64,000 bases of DNA from Puffinus mauretanicus (taxonomy: Eukaryota; Chordata; Aves; Procellariiformes; Procellariidae). This document shows, piece by piece, positions 1-13,800 of the stretch. How positions within the stretch are numbered: position 1 is the first letter of the stretch; every line of letters starts with the position of its first letter. A model generated the notes under the pieces. It was given only the letters and a program-made list of their open reading frames with translations. It was not told the DNA's origin and made no database searches. The stretch lies in the NCBI GenBank assembly GCA_023333565.1, contig JAJKFH010001865.1, positions 1,240,001 through 1,304,000 on the forward strand, given 5' to 3'. Made by a program: the position numbers and the translations under genes.

Positions 1-3000
1 TTGGAAGGTAGCTATGTAATCTGCTCCCTCTTTCCAATCATCTTCAGGTTTACATGAGCCATAGGTTGAAACAATAGCGTAACAGTCTACCCAAAGCATT
101 CTTCCCACCTCAGTAGTATTCATTCAACATAGGAGAACAGAAAAGGACAGGGGGAAGGATACTCAGGGGTAACCATGCACAGAATACTCTAAAGGATTTA
201 GAGTCAGTTATCATTAGTCACTCCATTCAGAGATCCACGTGAGTATTTTTTTTTTTATATATAATGTATATACCCATGCATATAAACCCCTCTCCCCACA
301 CAGTCACCTTCTGTCTTTTATCTCTCGTGCCTCTCTAAATATACGTTTACTTTAACTTACAGAAAGCAATTGTACCCTAAACCCCAACCTCAGATGCAAC
401 CGTTCCCCTCTGATGGAATGCTTCATAAATACTTACAGTATTTAGTCAGAACATTTATTTTGTTGCAAGAACAGATGGGAATAAGCTACCTGAAAGCATC
501 AATATTAGCTCTTGTTAACTCAGTTTGCAGGAAACCAGAATAGTTCACTGGCAGAAAAACAAAGAAGTGGAGAAGGAAAGGCAAGGGGAAGAGAAGAAAA
601 GAACATCGATGTACAAATAACCTCCTCAGTATGCCATACTGAGGGATATGTAGGGAAGGTGTCTGGCAAATTGGAAGCAGTCCTCTTGAGCAACAGGCAT
701 TTTTGTCAAATCTGCATTTTCAGGGATACGAGACTATTGTTGCCTGCATCCCTATGTTGGAACAGCTCCTCAGCTCAGTCAAGGCACCAGGCACTCATTT
801 GTCAGATTTAAATCTTCTGGCCTCTCCTTTTTAAGTACTATGTTTTATTTTTATCTTACAGGTTATTTTCAACACGTGGCAAAGTAACCTCTATAATGTC
901 TAAAGGAATCGTTTCATTTGCATTAAACAGTACCACTGATAATCTATTCAGATATGTTTCTTTTCCTTTAAGTTGCCATATTACTTCCAACCACAGTTTG
1001 AACCCTACACATCATGAAGGATGGTTACAGCTGCCTGGGTTGCTGTTTTTAATTATCATTTCACACTAAGACTTAAATAATATCTTTTTTCTTTTTTTTT
1101 TTGTTAAAAGTCATTGCTTCTTTCAATATCTTTGATAACACATTGTAAGCATAATAAAAAAATTCATCATTTCAGCATTTGACATCGCACAGTTTTTTAA
1201 CCCTAACAATAAAACAAAGTTCTTAGATGCTCAAAATATACTGATTCCTAAACATGAGCAGTAAGCAATACTGTCACATCGTATTAATGTCCTTCTGGTC
1301 CTGGTTTTAGAAAGAAGAATCTTTCTTTTTGAAAGTCTGTAAGTTAACCATCTTTTTCTGTATCTGGCATAAAATGTAAGAAAATCACCACAGAACTGTG
1401 CACACTGCTAAAATTACACTGCTAACATTTCTCTTTCAAATAGCCACAACCAAAGACTATCTAGCTGCTGGGATCCTTCTACGCAGTCTACTAACCTTAA
1501 GTTAAAGCAGATTACTTTTTTCCTTACACACACCCCAAAACACCAAGGTAAGCATTCCAAAAGCTTTATAGAGAGCAAATCTTGATGTGTTCAGTAACTC
1601 TCCTAACATCAAGAGGACCTACATTTGCACAGATACAATATGCAATAACATAAAATGTAAAGACATTTTCCCCTCACAGACATGAGCAGAAGTTCAAATT
1701 TGAATATATCCCACATTTTCAGTTAAGAACACAGACTTAGATATAAAAGGAGAATCTGTCTTGAGAGGAGTCAACACGTTTTCCTGGTTATAATCTTGCT
1801 TGTGAACAGTACTCTTGCCAGTAAGCACAGCCAGCCATCAACATCAGCACAGGACTCCTGCAGAGTTGAGACCAGTAAATTTGCCTTCCTGAAAATCATA
1901 TATAGGAAATACTTAATTTAAGCTCAATCATCCAATAAGTTGAGCAGAACTGGGGAGGCAGGAAAATCATGTTTTATAAAAAATTAAAATAAAAAAACTA
2001 AAAAAGTACTGATCAAGGAAAACACACCGCTGTGTACTGGTTTATAAACACATTTCCATCTCTTCTACTTTCCCCACTTCCATGACAACTGTTAACTTGG
2101 AGTTTGCGATAGGAAGAGGCTGTTGGGGAGTTTTGTTGGTTTTTTAAATACAGAATTCAAACCATGGGACCAAACTGATCTCTTGCAGTGAAATAAGCAT
2201 TGCCCATTTACAATTCATGCCTGTCCCCCTTTGCAGCTTTTAATGAAAGCGAGAGCAACATTGGTGGCAAACAGGTGGCAAAGTTTGCCGCTTTTCTGCC
2301 ACCTTGGCAAGGTTTCTTGCGCTAGGAGAATCACATAAGCTCTACATCCCATACAATGTCCAAAAGTGACCTACTCAAGAAGGCTACTTGAATATTCACA
2401 AAGTCAAATTCAGACCTGGCATCCAGGAAACTCCTACTAAGCTAAGATTCCCAAAGTTTGTGGAAATGGATGGAGAAATAGTCTGAACAGCAGTGAGAGG
2501 AAAATTAAATTAACAGTGACAAGAAGGTCCAGAAGTCATCTTGGTGGTTCTGGATGGCAGATGGTCCTCTATACCAGCAAGTTTAATTAAATAACGTATA
2601 GAGCAAGAGCATGTAAAATAAGACAGGAAATGGAGTCTTATTCCTTCCTTAAACATTTGAGATAGCACGAATCTAACAGCTGCTCATGCAAAGAGAAGAA
2701 TAACTGATTTTTTTTGTAAAATCATTGCAAGCCTCTGCAATATATATTTCATGGGTTGTTTGTTTTTTTTTTTATGAACCTTGCTCTAGGTTCATACTGG
2801 ATTTCAAACATTAATGAACTTTCATTTCAAGTTTTCTATATGCTAGCTTCATTTCAAAGGTTCTAGACCAAGGAAAACACATTTGTAAAGCTAATTAACG
2901 TCTTTATATGCTTTATAAGCGTGTTTGGGTTTTGCATTATCCATATTACTTTACCCCATTTTATCAGTAATTTTCAATTATATGGGGTATTGTATCTGTA

Positions 3001-5760
3001 CTATTTCCCTTTAACAGGCTATATAAAAATAAGATGAAAAACATTAATAGCATCCGTAACTTTTTTTTTTATTTAACATTAACAGATAAAACAACATTTT
3101 CAGACAAGTGTCATCATTAATAATTGCTCAACAATTATTCTTAATAAAAAAACAATGCAAAAAATACTTCATGGTCAGCTCTTTGCAGGACCATCTGACA
3201 CGACAAAGGGAATATATTGTTCACAACATAGGTACAAACACAGTGCAGAGGAGATTGCACAATGATACTCATGCCACTTTAATCAAACTCTAATTAATCT
3301 GATGGTTTTAGGTTCTGACATAGTTTTGCTGAAAACAGACACACCTAATTACAACATGACTTGTTTATCCAGCAGCGTACAAGGTTTTGACTGTAGAAGT
3401 TATGTTCACAAAACAAAATGCACCCTGTAGCATGTAATTTACTTTGATATGAAAAACCTTGAACAAAAAAAAATATGCTGTGTCAGCAATCAGACAGCTA
3501 AACAGAAATTAAAAAGGTGGCTAATTGCTTCGCCAGACCTAAATAGCATGTATTTTAAACTAAAGTGAGTGGTTTTGTGTCATCTACCATTTCTAGTGGG
3601 CCAGACTTTGATGTGATAACTCACTATGGGTTGTTCCATAGACATTGTGTCCATCCTTAATTGTGTATTCAAGGTCTAGTCCCTGTTGAGCAATGTGGAA
3701 ATAAGCCTGTTGGCTCTTACAGCATTCAAGTCTATCACACATTGAAGCTCACAGAAGAAACTTTCAAGACAAAAGTCAAAGGCACTCTTCTTTTTCACTT
3801 ATTTCCTAAGTCTTTTTCTTTTAACTTAAGTAGCATAAAGGTTGTAACACAAAATAGTGCCACACAGACACGACTCAGCATCAAACATAAGGACTTTCCA
3901 AAGTCAAATATCTGTGTATGTCCCTTTTTTTTTTTTCTTCCCCTATTCTGAATATCCAAACACAAAGACAAGGACTTAAAACTCTGTCACTGTGAGACCC
4001 AAGCAACAGCATTCCAGAAATTACTCCAGGAAGATGTACCACCATCCTGCATCCCCTTTTTTCCAGTCAGTATGTGTTACGAAGCTATCTATCTTAGTAT
4101 GCATAAACTAAACTGGAGAAGACAGTCTAATTTTATGTTAATTACTTCAGCAGAAGTCAAGCACGTAATCTTCTTTTGTAACAGCACTTCTGCATAACTG
4201 GACAGGAACATTTAATGACAGGAAAATCATATATGCATCAACACATATGAAGTGCTGGAAGAAGGAAAACACTTGGCTAACGGGCAGAAGACTTGACATA
4301 GCCAGTACTATGCTCTTCAGAACCAAAACCTCTTTTGGTTTATTAATTAGCCTCAATTCAAAGTGAACAGAAACACAGAGTGGGTTCAAAATTATTAAGT
4401 TTCTGTATAAGTCTTCTTCCATTTATAGGAACCATTAAACTACATAGGATTAGCAGCAAGTAAACAAAACTGGGAAATCAGCGGTAGGAGATACAAAAAA
4501 AATACTAAATTAATGAGGATCTTGCATAGTACCTGTACATGTAAGAAATGAAGAAAAGATTAATATTGCTAGCAATCCTGTCAGACAAACCATATTCAAT
4601 AGCTGAGACCAATCAGGGAGATGCCCCATCTTCTATAAGGTAATATATATTCTTACACGGTAAAACAAATACAAAGAGGAATGAAGCAACAGAACAGAAT
4701 GAAGCATCAGAACAACAGAGTTTTAGTGATCTCCCTAATCGAGTTCCAAATTTGCAGTGGAAATGCAAGGAAAGTAAAGAAACTTAAAAAAAACAAACCC
4801 AAAACAAATAAATGTAACTAAATAATACAAAGCAAAGCTCCCAAATAAGAAGTTTTCAGTTCTTGTCAGAAATACTCCTGTGGATCTGTTTTCCATCAGA
4901 AAATCAAATGCATCAAAACAGAAATATTTCTTGTCATGTATCCTTTTGATGACAAGAACAATGAAATAAAAACCGAAATAGGCATTTTATAAGATAAAAA
5001 TTTTGCAATATTTCATAATGTTATGACTCTTCATTCTAAATTATTTTTTCTTTTATTTTGCATGGTATCATAAAGACTACAGAGGAACACTTCAATCCAA
5101 TATAAATGTAATTTTTGTGGAAAAATGCAAAAATGCTTTTTTCATTCTGTTTTAAAACAATTAAGTTTTGATACAGTAAGCTTTCCAGCAAGATGTAAAA
5201 TCTCTTTCTCACCAAAAGCTTATTCAATGTTACTCTGACCCATCAGAGAGTTACCTCTGAGAGGACATCTATGTTTTTATAAGACGATATGGGAAAGATT
5301 TTTTGACTGTGTTTTGTTTAACAATGGATAGTAGCCCTGTGGAATACAAATAAAAATACATACGTTCATATCAGTGAAGAATTGTCAGCTGTTTTCCTTC
5401 TCAGAAAGTAAACTGCAAGATTCTTTACTAATTACGCAGACAACACTTAGAAGAGAACATCTCAAGGAAATAAAACAGCGTTGATTACTTTAAACACATG
5501 CAACAGCTTCCAGCTACTCATGAGATGGTAACTCCCTCCCACTTGCAACATGAGTTTGTGTCAACTTTGCTCTTTTTTGGCACTCAGAATATTTAGAATT
5601 AAGGTTGGTTTTTTTCATACTTTATTTTCTCCCACTTCACCTTTACTGCACTTCTGCCCAAACACAAGGAATTCAAAAATCAAGTTTTGAAAATGAAGAT
5701 CTAAGTAACAAATTTCTAGATTCTAGAGTATGTCTTCAGAAAAGCCTTAGTGCTATTACT

Positions 5761-5825
5761 GCAGGGTGGACTAGATGAAGGTCCAGAAGGTCCCTTCTGA
5801 CCTGAATTACTCTACTATTCTTTCT
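5761..5825 (+). mobile_element. CR1 LINE 3'-end fragment
   Basis: The sequence gcagggtggactagatgaag, then ggtcccttctgacctgaatta and a short attcttt tail, matches the CR1 3' consensus (ggttggactagatgatctttaaggtcccttccaacc, then an attctatg repeat). It is short and diverged. It lies in the putative LDLRAD4 first intron, antisense to that gene. Confidence 0.75.
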
Positions 5826-7834
5826 GTATCGTTGGAAGATGAAGCAAGAGTAAGTACAGTTCACTTCTTCAATCTCTGTTTTGCCTGGACAACTCTACAT
5901 GTTGGAATTGTCCTGATTTTACTTTCACCTACTTTTTCAGCTTAGAGCTGCTACTATGCCCACAAAAAAATGTTTTACACCTGTAAGAAGAGAGGCCTCT
6001 AGTGTACAGCCAAGAAACCTTTTTTTCTGTGCCTTATTTAGGATCTATTTCTCAGCCTTATTTAGGACCTGCATAGACTACTAATTTTTTCTTGAAGTTC
6101 ACTAAGTATTTCTATCCATTTTCACTAATTTTTAAACAATGACTGTGAGGTAAAATTTACCAAACTCAGTAGATAGCACAGTGTCGGCTCCAATCATACA
6201 AACAGCTGTATTCAGAAAAAGCTGCAACGGTCTCTCAATTCCCAGTGCAATCGATGTGATGCTGCATGTAAAATCCCTTGCAAGATATGAGTGAAGATTT
6301 ACTGATGGACCTGATTGTATAGTGGTTTGTCTGAATACACACATGCATTCTTCCACATTAAATTCACCAGACTGCCTCAACACAGAGTAATATAATTGCC
6401 ATTAACATAAAACATTCTTTTCATCTAGATTTGCATTTCTCCTGTTGTTTTGCCCCCTTCTCAACTCAACTGTGACTCACAGACAGATTAGAAATCAGAT
6501 CAGCCTAGAATTTGCAACACTGACTTAGCCTCTTTGGACTAAAAATAAATGGTAGATAGAGCGGCTGGCAAGAAAAAATATCGATGACAGTCAGTCCCGA
6601 TGTGCTCTATTTTACTACAGTAAGAACGAGCAGTATCTGAACAGCTTCTCTTCCCACAGTACAATTCCACCACAATTCCTGGAGCTCTGATTTTGCAGGG
6701 CCATCTGAGAATACAAATATCTAGAATGTGTATGTTGAAGACTGTGAACCCCTTAATCTTGAATAAACATTTCTGTTAAAGCAACCAAGAGAGATAATCA
6801 CCTGGTTTATTCCATGTAGCTGTGTAAAATGTTTACTGTGACAATTCCAGCTCTGATCGCTGCAGGAGGAAATCCTCACACAGCTCTGTATGCTAAAATA
6901 ATACCCTAAAGTAGTAGCAGCATGATTGGATTTCTACACGCATCTAAGGTCACCCAGGTCTTGCGCCTCGTCTGTTGATCCCTCCACCACCCAGACACCT
7001 GCACTGCATGGGCTCCCCACACAGGAAGGCTGGAGCGATCTCCTAACAATGTGCTCACTCGAAATTTGGGAGTGCAACATCCTGAAGTAGACAAATAGAT
7101 CAAACCCATCAAGCCACAAACTTCCTGACATTCTCCAGAATGGGCACGTTTTTTTTCTCCAGAGCGCAGAGATTTTGCTATTAATTTGAACAGGGAGGAA
7201 AGCTGGTTTCTGCTACACAGAAACTACTTCTAGTCAAATAAATACGTCATTAAGCTAACTAGCTACAGGATTGTCTAGCAGATGGATGACATCTTGGTTG
7301 CTAGTGGAACACTTTTCTATAGCCTTGTTTGAGGCAGACACATATGGCTCTCCCAAGCATTGATGCAAGCTCCCAGATGGACTAGATCATTGCTGACACC
7401 TTATTATAAACCCTAGAGATGAAAGAAGGGAGCACAATTTTTGAATCACAACATAGGACTCCGAAATATTCAGACTTCCTAAAAACCAAGTTTACAACAG
7501 AATATCTTAACTTCTTTCTGCTGAAAGAAGCTATTTCCAATCAGGAACAGAAAACAGGGGAAAATGCTATATTGAGGATTATTAGAACAACCTTGAGGAA
7601 ACTTAAGGACCAGAAGATCCTTAATATAAATGTATATCGTAACTACATATATGGAGTTACAACTATTACAGCTCTGAGGATGCAAAAAACTATCTGCTGT
7701 GCAGCTGTTACTGACACCAAAGAGCTTCCATCTGGAATTTCTGGATTGGGGTGGAAGGGGAAAGGAAAGAGGAGGAAGCCATTTAGACATTACAGATGCA
7801 TGAAGTCTCTGAAATGTCTGTATCCTAAAGGACT

Positions 7835-7863
7835 GGGGGGGGGGCGGGGAGAGAGAGAGAGAA
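7835..7863. repeat. Poly-G and GA simple repeat
   Basis: Ten G, a C, four G, then six GA units. The G runs make a minor quadruplex-prone site. Confidence 0.85.
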
Positions 7864-10800
7864 GTCTAGCTACAGGAACAACAGGAAAACTAGCAGAAAT
7901 ATGTGGGAGGTAAAAGAACCAGTTGAATACAGCATTTGTTTTTCGGTAGGTGTCAGAGACACCTGAGAACATCTCAAGTACACAAGGGGAGTATGGCGTA
8001 TTTTACACGTCAAGGTCAGAAAAAATATTCATTTGACATTTTTAGACTGTGAAAAAAGACTATCCTTAGCATCCAGTAAGAATTTTACTCTTCTCCTTCA
8101 CCCAAACATATGACTCAAGATACCAGGAAGATGACTTACTACATATTTTCTCTTGCCTCTAATATCTGCTACACCATGTAAACCAAGAAAGTTAGATCTT
8201 TGAGACTATTACAACTCTGTGACAAAACTTTTCAATTTCAAAAACAAATCAACTCACTGACCCCAGGAATATGTTTGGAATTCTGCACATTCATGAGTCA
8301 GGGAGATGCTTAAGCTGCTAAAATCTATCTGCCTCTACTTCAGTGCCCATAAACTTAACAAGTATGCAAACATCTTGGAAGCGTCAGCTAAATGTACAAC
8401 AGCTAATATATCATAACTCATTGCCTCTTCATTTTCTAAAGGGACACTTGTGTCTTCAGTATCTTCAACCGTAAAATCATTTCAGTGTATTGAAATCAAA
8501 GTTGCTCCCAAGTTTTCATTCACAGCTTTTAGCGTGGCTTTTATCTTTTTGGCCATTTGAAAGTTCACAAGGTTTTTCTTATAAGGAGAATACAACAACC
8601 CTTGAATCATCTTATAAAATAGAATGTTTATAAATAGAGACAAGGGTATCCTTTTCCTCTTCAGAGAAATAATACAATCTCCATCTCCATCACACCATGG
8701 ACCTCAACAGGAATGTCCAGGAAAAGTCTCAATTTCCCAAGGGTCACTTACAAAAGGGCACAGGTAGAACAGAATTTCCACTTATACACACTGCATCTGC
8801 AACTACTTCAACTGGACAGCTCCTCTTCTCGGCAATACAACTGTCCCTCTGGGAGACAAGTTCAGCTGGACAAAAACAGAAAAAAAGATGACAACGATCT
8901 CCCTTCTTTCTCAGAACCCTGAAGAATATATGCTTCATCGTTTATTTTAACCTCTCAGAATATAAAAACTTCAGGATATTCTTTCCTTTATGTAAGTCTT
9001 CCTATGCAAGACATAGGGAAGCGCAACTTGCAAACCTCTGTGGTCAGAGCTGACATGACAAAGGGTAAACTAAAGCCTTTAACCAGCAGAGGCTTTAGTT
9101 CTCCTGAGGTACTCCTTGAGATGAACTCTGGATTGAGAAGAAAGGGGAAAAGAGATATTTCTCAGCATCCATGAAAGCATAATTAAACACAGCTCAGACT
9201 AGAACTAGCCAGTTTCTGGGCTGCAAGATATTTTCCAGTATTATTAATTTGCCTCAAAGCAGACAAATCCCCAAAATCTCCTAATTTCCTACCAACTAAA
9301 GACTTCAGTTTTACAACTGTCAGATCAGATTTTTTTCTTAGTTTTACTCTTTAGAGGACTGACAGTTTCAATATGTAGATACAGAGGATCACTGCAGGTC
9401 CCCAAATCTGAGGTGCGTCCACAGGGATTTCTTCAGTCCTCGACTTTGCAGCAGACTTCTCACACAAGCTGTCCAAGGAACAACATGTTCCTAGAAACAC
9501 AGTGTTCCTGGTCACAAAGTAGGATCCCTGGCAATTTAGCTCCATGCCAAGTACCCTGAAAACAGCAGGCCTCTGGCCAAAACACAGTTCACCGGGAATC
9601 AAAGAGAGGTTGTGTCTTATTTTGATTTCAGTGAAAGTCTGTCAAATCTAAAATATTTGCAATGAAACATCTCAAGTTCAATGAACTCCCATTTTCTGAC
9701 TAAATTATGTTCACTTGGAAGTTTGCAATTAGCTCCATCTAAGATGCCTCTTAAGAGCAGCATCATGAAAACTGATCAATAACAAGCGACACAGAGGAAA
9801 GTTGAGATAAATCAAGTACAGTATAAAACGCTGAAGTTAAAGCATGGTAAACATCTATGTCAAGAGGCTCTCACTCATACACAGATGGTTTTAGATCACT
9901 GTAATTTAACTTATGTTCTGAATGATGTTCTCCTTCAGATGTAAAATGACCTTTGATTGATTCAAGCTAAATATATAAGGCTGTTCTATATTCAACACAG
10001 CATTCACACACAAGTTTAACATACTTTAACATATACATCTTGACTCGACACTTCAAGTGATTTGCTTTGGTGTCTCCATGTAGACATGATTAAAGGCTTT
10101 TATCTCCAACCTCTAACAATACCCAGAGGAAAACAGGGAATGGGAAAAGGCAGAGTCTGTTGCTGGTTGCATATTCAACTGAAGAGAGAACTCACCATTT
10201 CAAGAGACACTTTCAGAATACTTACACATCTAACTCCCACTCTACAACCTATAGAGGCCCTCTTTTTCCTCTCTATATTTCTTTTAATTCCTCTTGGTTT
10301 GCTATATTCTTAAATAATTTCAAACAAAATTAAAAAGAAACATGAACCAAATGCTTAACTCATTACTGCGCATTATCAGCACTAACACACATTAGCACTG
10401 TGACATTTCTTTCTCGAAATTTACCTACTTGCCCAGCCACCACCTATGAAAAAAAGGAGATCAAGCTACATAGATTATTGGAGCTTTCACTGTAAAAACT
10501 CTGCATCATTCCAGTCGTTTTCATCAAAAGGCTGTAAAGAACATTACAACAGAACAGCGATTTTCACCTACAGCTGTGAGTTACAATCCTCATCTCTGTA
10601 CCCACTGCAGGTGATTTCCTCTTGCAACTGAAGAGATGTTTATCTCCCTAATCCTTGGTACATTAATCCCTACATTAAAAAGTGATACCACCGTTGTTAT
10701 CAATCCAATAAGGCACTGTAAGAATAAAGATATTTGTAAAATGCTTTGATGAGAAAGCTTTGCCATAAGGTGCTAAGTAGAACAGGACAGATAAAGCACA

Positions 10801-13800
10801 CATTTGACAAACATTGGCAGTATTTCTGCTCATCAACAGATGGTAGCTTTTTAAAAAATTTTTTATTATTATAAGCTATGTGAAAGTAGGCACCAAACAG
10901 TACCTGTATTCAACATAATGCAAGCTGCTTTGATTGGATAGATAGATCACATGTTAGGCTTCCCAATTAAATAAGCATAACTCGTAATTTAAGACATTTT
11001 AAATGAAAACTGAGTACTTGCAAAAAGTTGATCTCAAATGTGCTGTTTCTAGAAACCTACTAGGAAGGTTATTAAAACAGTAAGAGGGAGGTGAAAGGGT
11101 CACAAACACAGAAAACATCCATGTTGGAAATATTCATAGAACCCCCTTCCTCTCCACTTCCACTACCCATACAAGTCTGGTGAGGAATTGTAGTCAACAC
11201 AAACCTTTTGTAAAACAAAACATCTACACATAAACTGCACTGGCCAACAGAGGCTATTAGTCAGCCCAAGTCTAGCTTTTATATGACCAGATGCAATCTC
11301 TAACTTAGGAGTATTGTATCTTATCTGCACATATTTTTACAAACGTTCAGTTTCATTTTGCTTGACACTAGTTAAGCAAAACCTACAAAACCAGTTATCC
11401 ATTAAGGTGAAATTATAAGAGAAGAACACACACCAATTTGGTATTTCACAGAAGGCGCCAGTTCAACTGCTATGGAGATTAAGTTAGGTTATTTATAAGC
11501 GTTCCTTACATCTTCTCTCCCACACCTTCTGCTATGCTCCTCAACACTGACCCATAGGGCAGAAGCCAGGCAACTCACTTTTGTCTTGCGAAAATCCCAA
11601 GCAAACCATGGCAAACGTCCAGCTGAAATTCTATATAGTACAGGCCAAAAATACCCTCTACAAATTAGCATCACTAGATTCAGTAACTAATGGTTAAGCA
11701 AAAGCAGAAAATGAAGCAATATCTTTTACACCCAATAGTTTAAGAAACACTGCTACATTTAGGCAATTACATATAGTACATCCCTACTAGATATAGGACT
11801 AACGAATTCATATTAATTCTTGCTTCATGTGTCATTAACACTTAATGGAATGTTTAAAGGTGTTTACAAGTCCAAAGTAATAATGGATCACTCTTAATTA
11901 ACACACAGTAAAAATTTCACTGAAGTCTCCGTGGAAGAAGAACGTTGTTAAAGAGATTGCTTCGTATCTCAGTCACAGACTGCCCCCTCCTTTCCCTCTA
12001 TGAAATGGAGAACAAGTAGGTTACAGGTGTGAGAAACCAAAATTATAGGGTCAGCTACACAACATAAAAAGGTAATTAAAAAAGAAGCACACGTTTTCCT
12101 TCTAAAAATCTTTGAAATGAAGAAGAGTGGAGTTGTGTTTAAAAAGATAGAGTACCATCCGAAGATGCTTGCAAGTACAGGATGCTGAAAATTAAAGACA
12201 AAGCACAGTAGCCTTTTACCGGCATATGCTAGATAATACTAGGCACATGAGTCAACTCTTATTTTAGAATTCTGTGTAAAAATCAGGGTTTATCCAGAAG
12301 AAAACACTGTTTTACCAATCTTCTCTCAATGTGGGAGAGATTCTAGATTTTACTTTATTAAAGATTAAAATTCGTTCTAACAGAAACTCTAACAGAATTT
12401 TGCACTGTCCTCTAAAATCACGACTTAAATACATTCAGTGGTCAAAGATTACAATAGAATCATTCAAACCTCAAGATACTTATCACACAAACATTCAAAA
12501 AAGCACATCTTCCCTAAAAGCCAGTACATCTTTTACAGAAAATTTCAGAACATAGGAACAAATGAAATACTGAATACAAAAAGAATGGAGATCTCCAAAC
12601 TCTTCTTTTACTGGCAATAGCAAGTTCAATATTGTAACCACATTTTCTTCAGAAGCAGATTTATTATCAGTTTTCAACAAAAAGGGTACCAGGGTGTTCA
12701 GCATGGAAGAAATCAAGAGTTCTAGGAGATGGAAACAAATGAAATTCCTACAGACACTTAATCAACCCACTCCATTCTCATGTGAAGCGTTTGAGCAGTG
12801 TATCTTTTCTAGGAGATACTGTCCTGCCTTTTAGAACTAATCCTAAACACACGCTGGTTTAAAAATGTAGGTACAATGTCCACCACTGTCACCACTTGTT
12901 TTCCCTGTCCTATAGACAGCTATGAGTCAGTGTCAACACAGATAAAACTTTGCAAAGATCCCCACACAACTGTCAAAATACACTTCTCCTTTTTCCCACT
13001 GCAACCAGCATTAAAGTCCAATGACTTTAGTATTTTTATTTATCATTTCATCTCAGTGAAACCAAACAAAACCAAACAGGAGCATCTGGATTACAATTTA
13101 GTCCTACCCAAAAGTACACATCAAGTAGGTGCCACTATTCTACTGAGGAAAATTCCTCTTAAGAGGAATAGTTCTCCAAAACTGTACAATACACCACTGA
13201 AACTTATACCGAAAAGCACGTAACAAGCACACACGTTTCCAAATTTAGCCATATGCAAAAAACCTCCTATTAGAATTATTTTGGATTAAAAAAAAATATT
13301 TTCAGTCATGCCTACCAACCAAATGTCTATTTATAAATTTGTCTATATAGGACTAGTGCTTTTTTGGCTGGGTAGGGGAGAGACTAAAGCCTGGGAAAAA
13401 TGCTGAAAATGTTCGTGCTTTAAATGTCTGAAACAATGTTCCGTTCAGAATATAACTAAATTTGCTTAAATTTTCAAGTTTTCAAGCTTTAAGACTAAAC
13501 ATTTGATTTAACAATATATTCTGTTTCTAATGGCACTCTAACAGAAAAATGCCTCAGCTTAGCATACGACTCTTTTTTTTTAACAGTTATCTAGCCATCA
13601 GAGAGTCTATTACACCTGCAATTCTACTTAACATGTAGCAAAACCTAAGCACAGTGGCAGCAGGCAGAGCCACACACCACAGGTTTATGCTGAGCATTAA
13701 GTGTTCTAGGAGCAGTAGTTTATTTACTCCTGCCATGTAACTTTAACAGCCTTTCTGTGTGGATGCTGGCAATCACTGACTTCCATTGTCCCCTAAATTG

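Noticed and set aside
7371..7420. agatggactagatcattg as another CR1 tail
   Set aside because: Only about 15 bases resemble the CR1 end, and the following ggtcccttccaacc block is missing.
7419..7913. 164-codon + strand open frame
   Set aside because: No known domain, and it runs into a G/GA simple repeat. A frame of this length is expected by chance in 64 kb.
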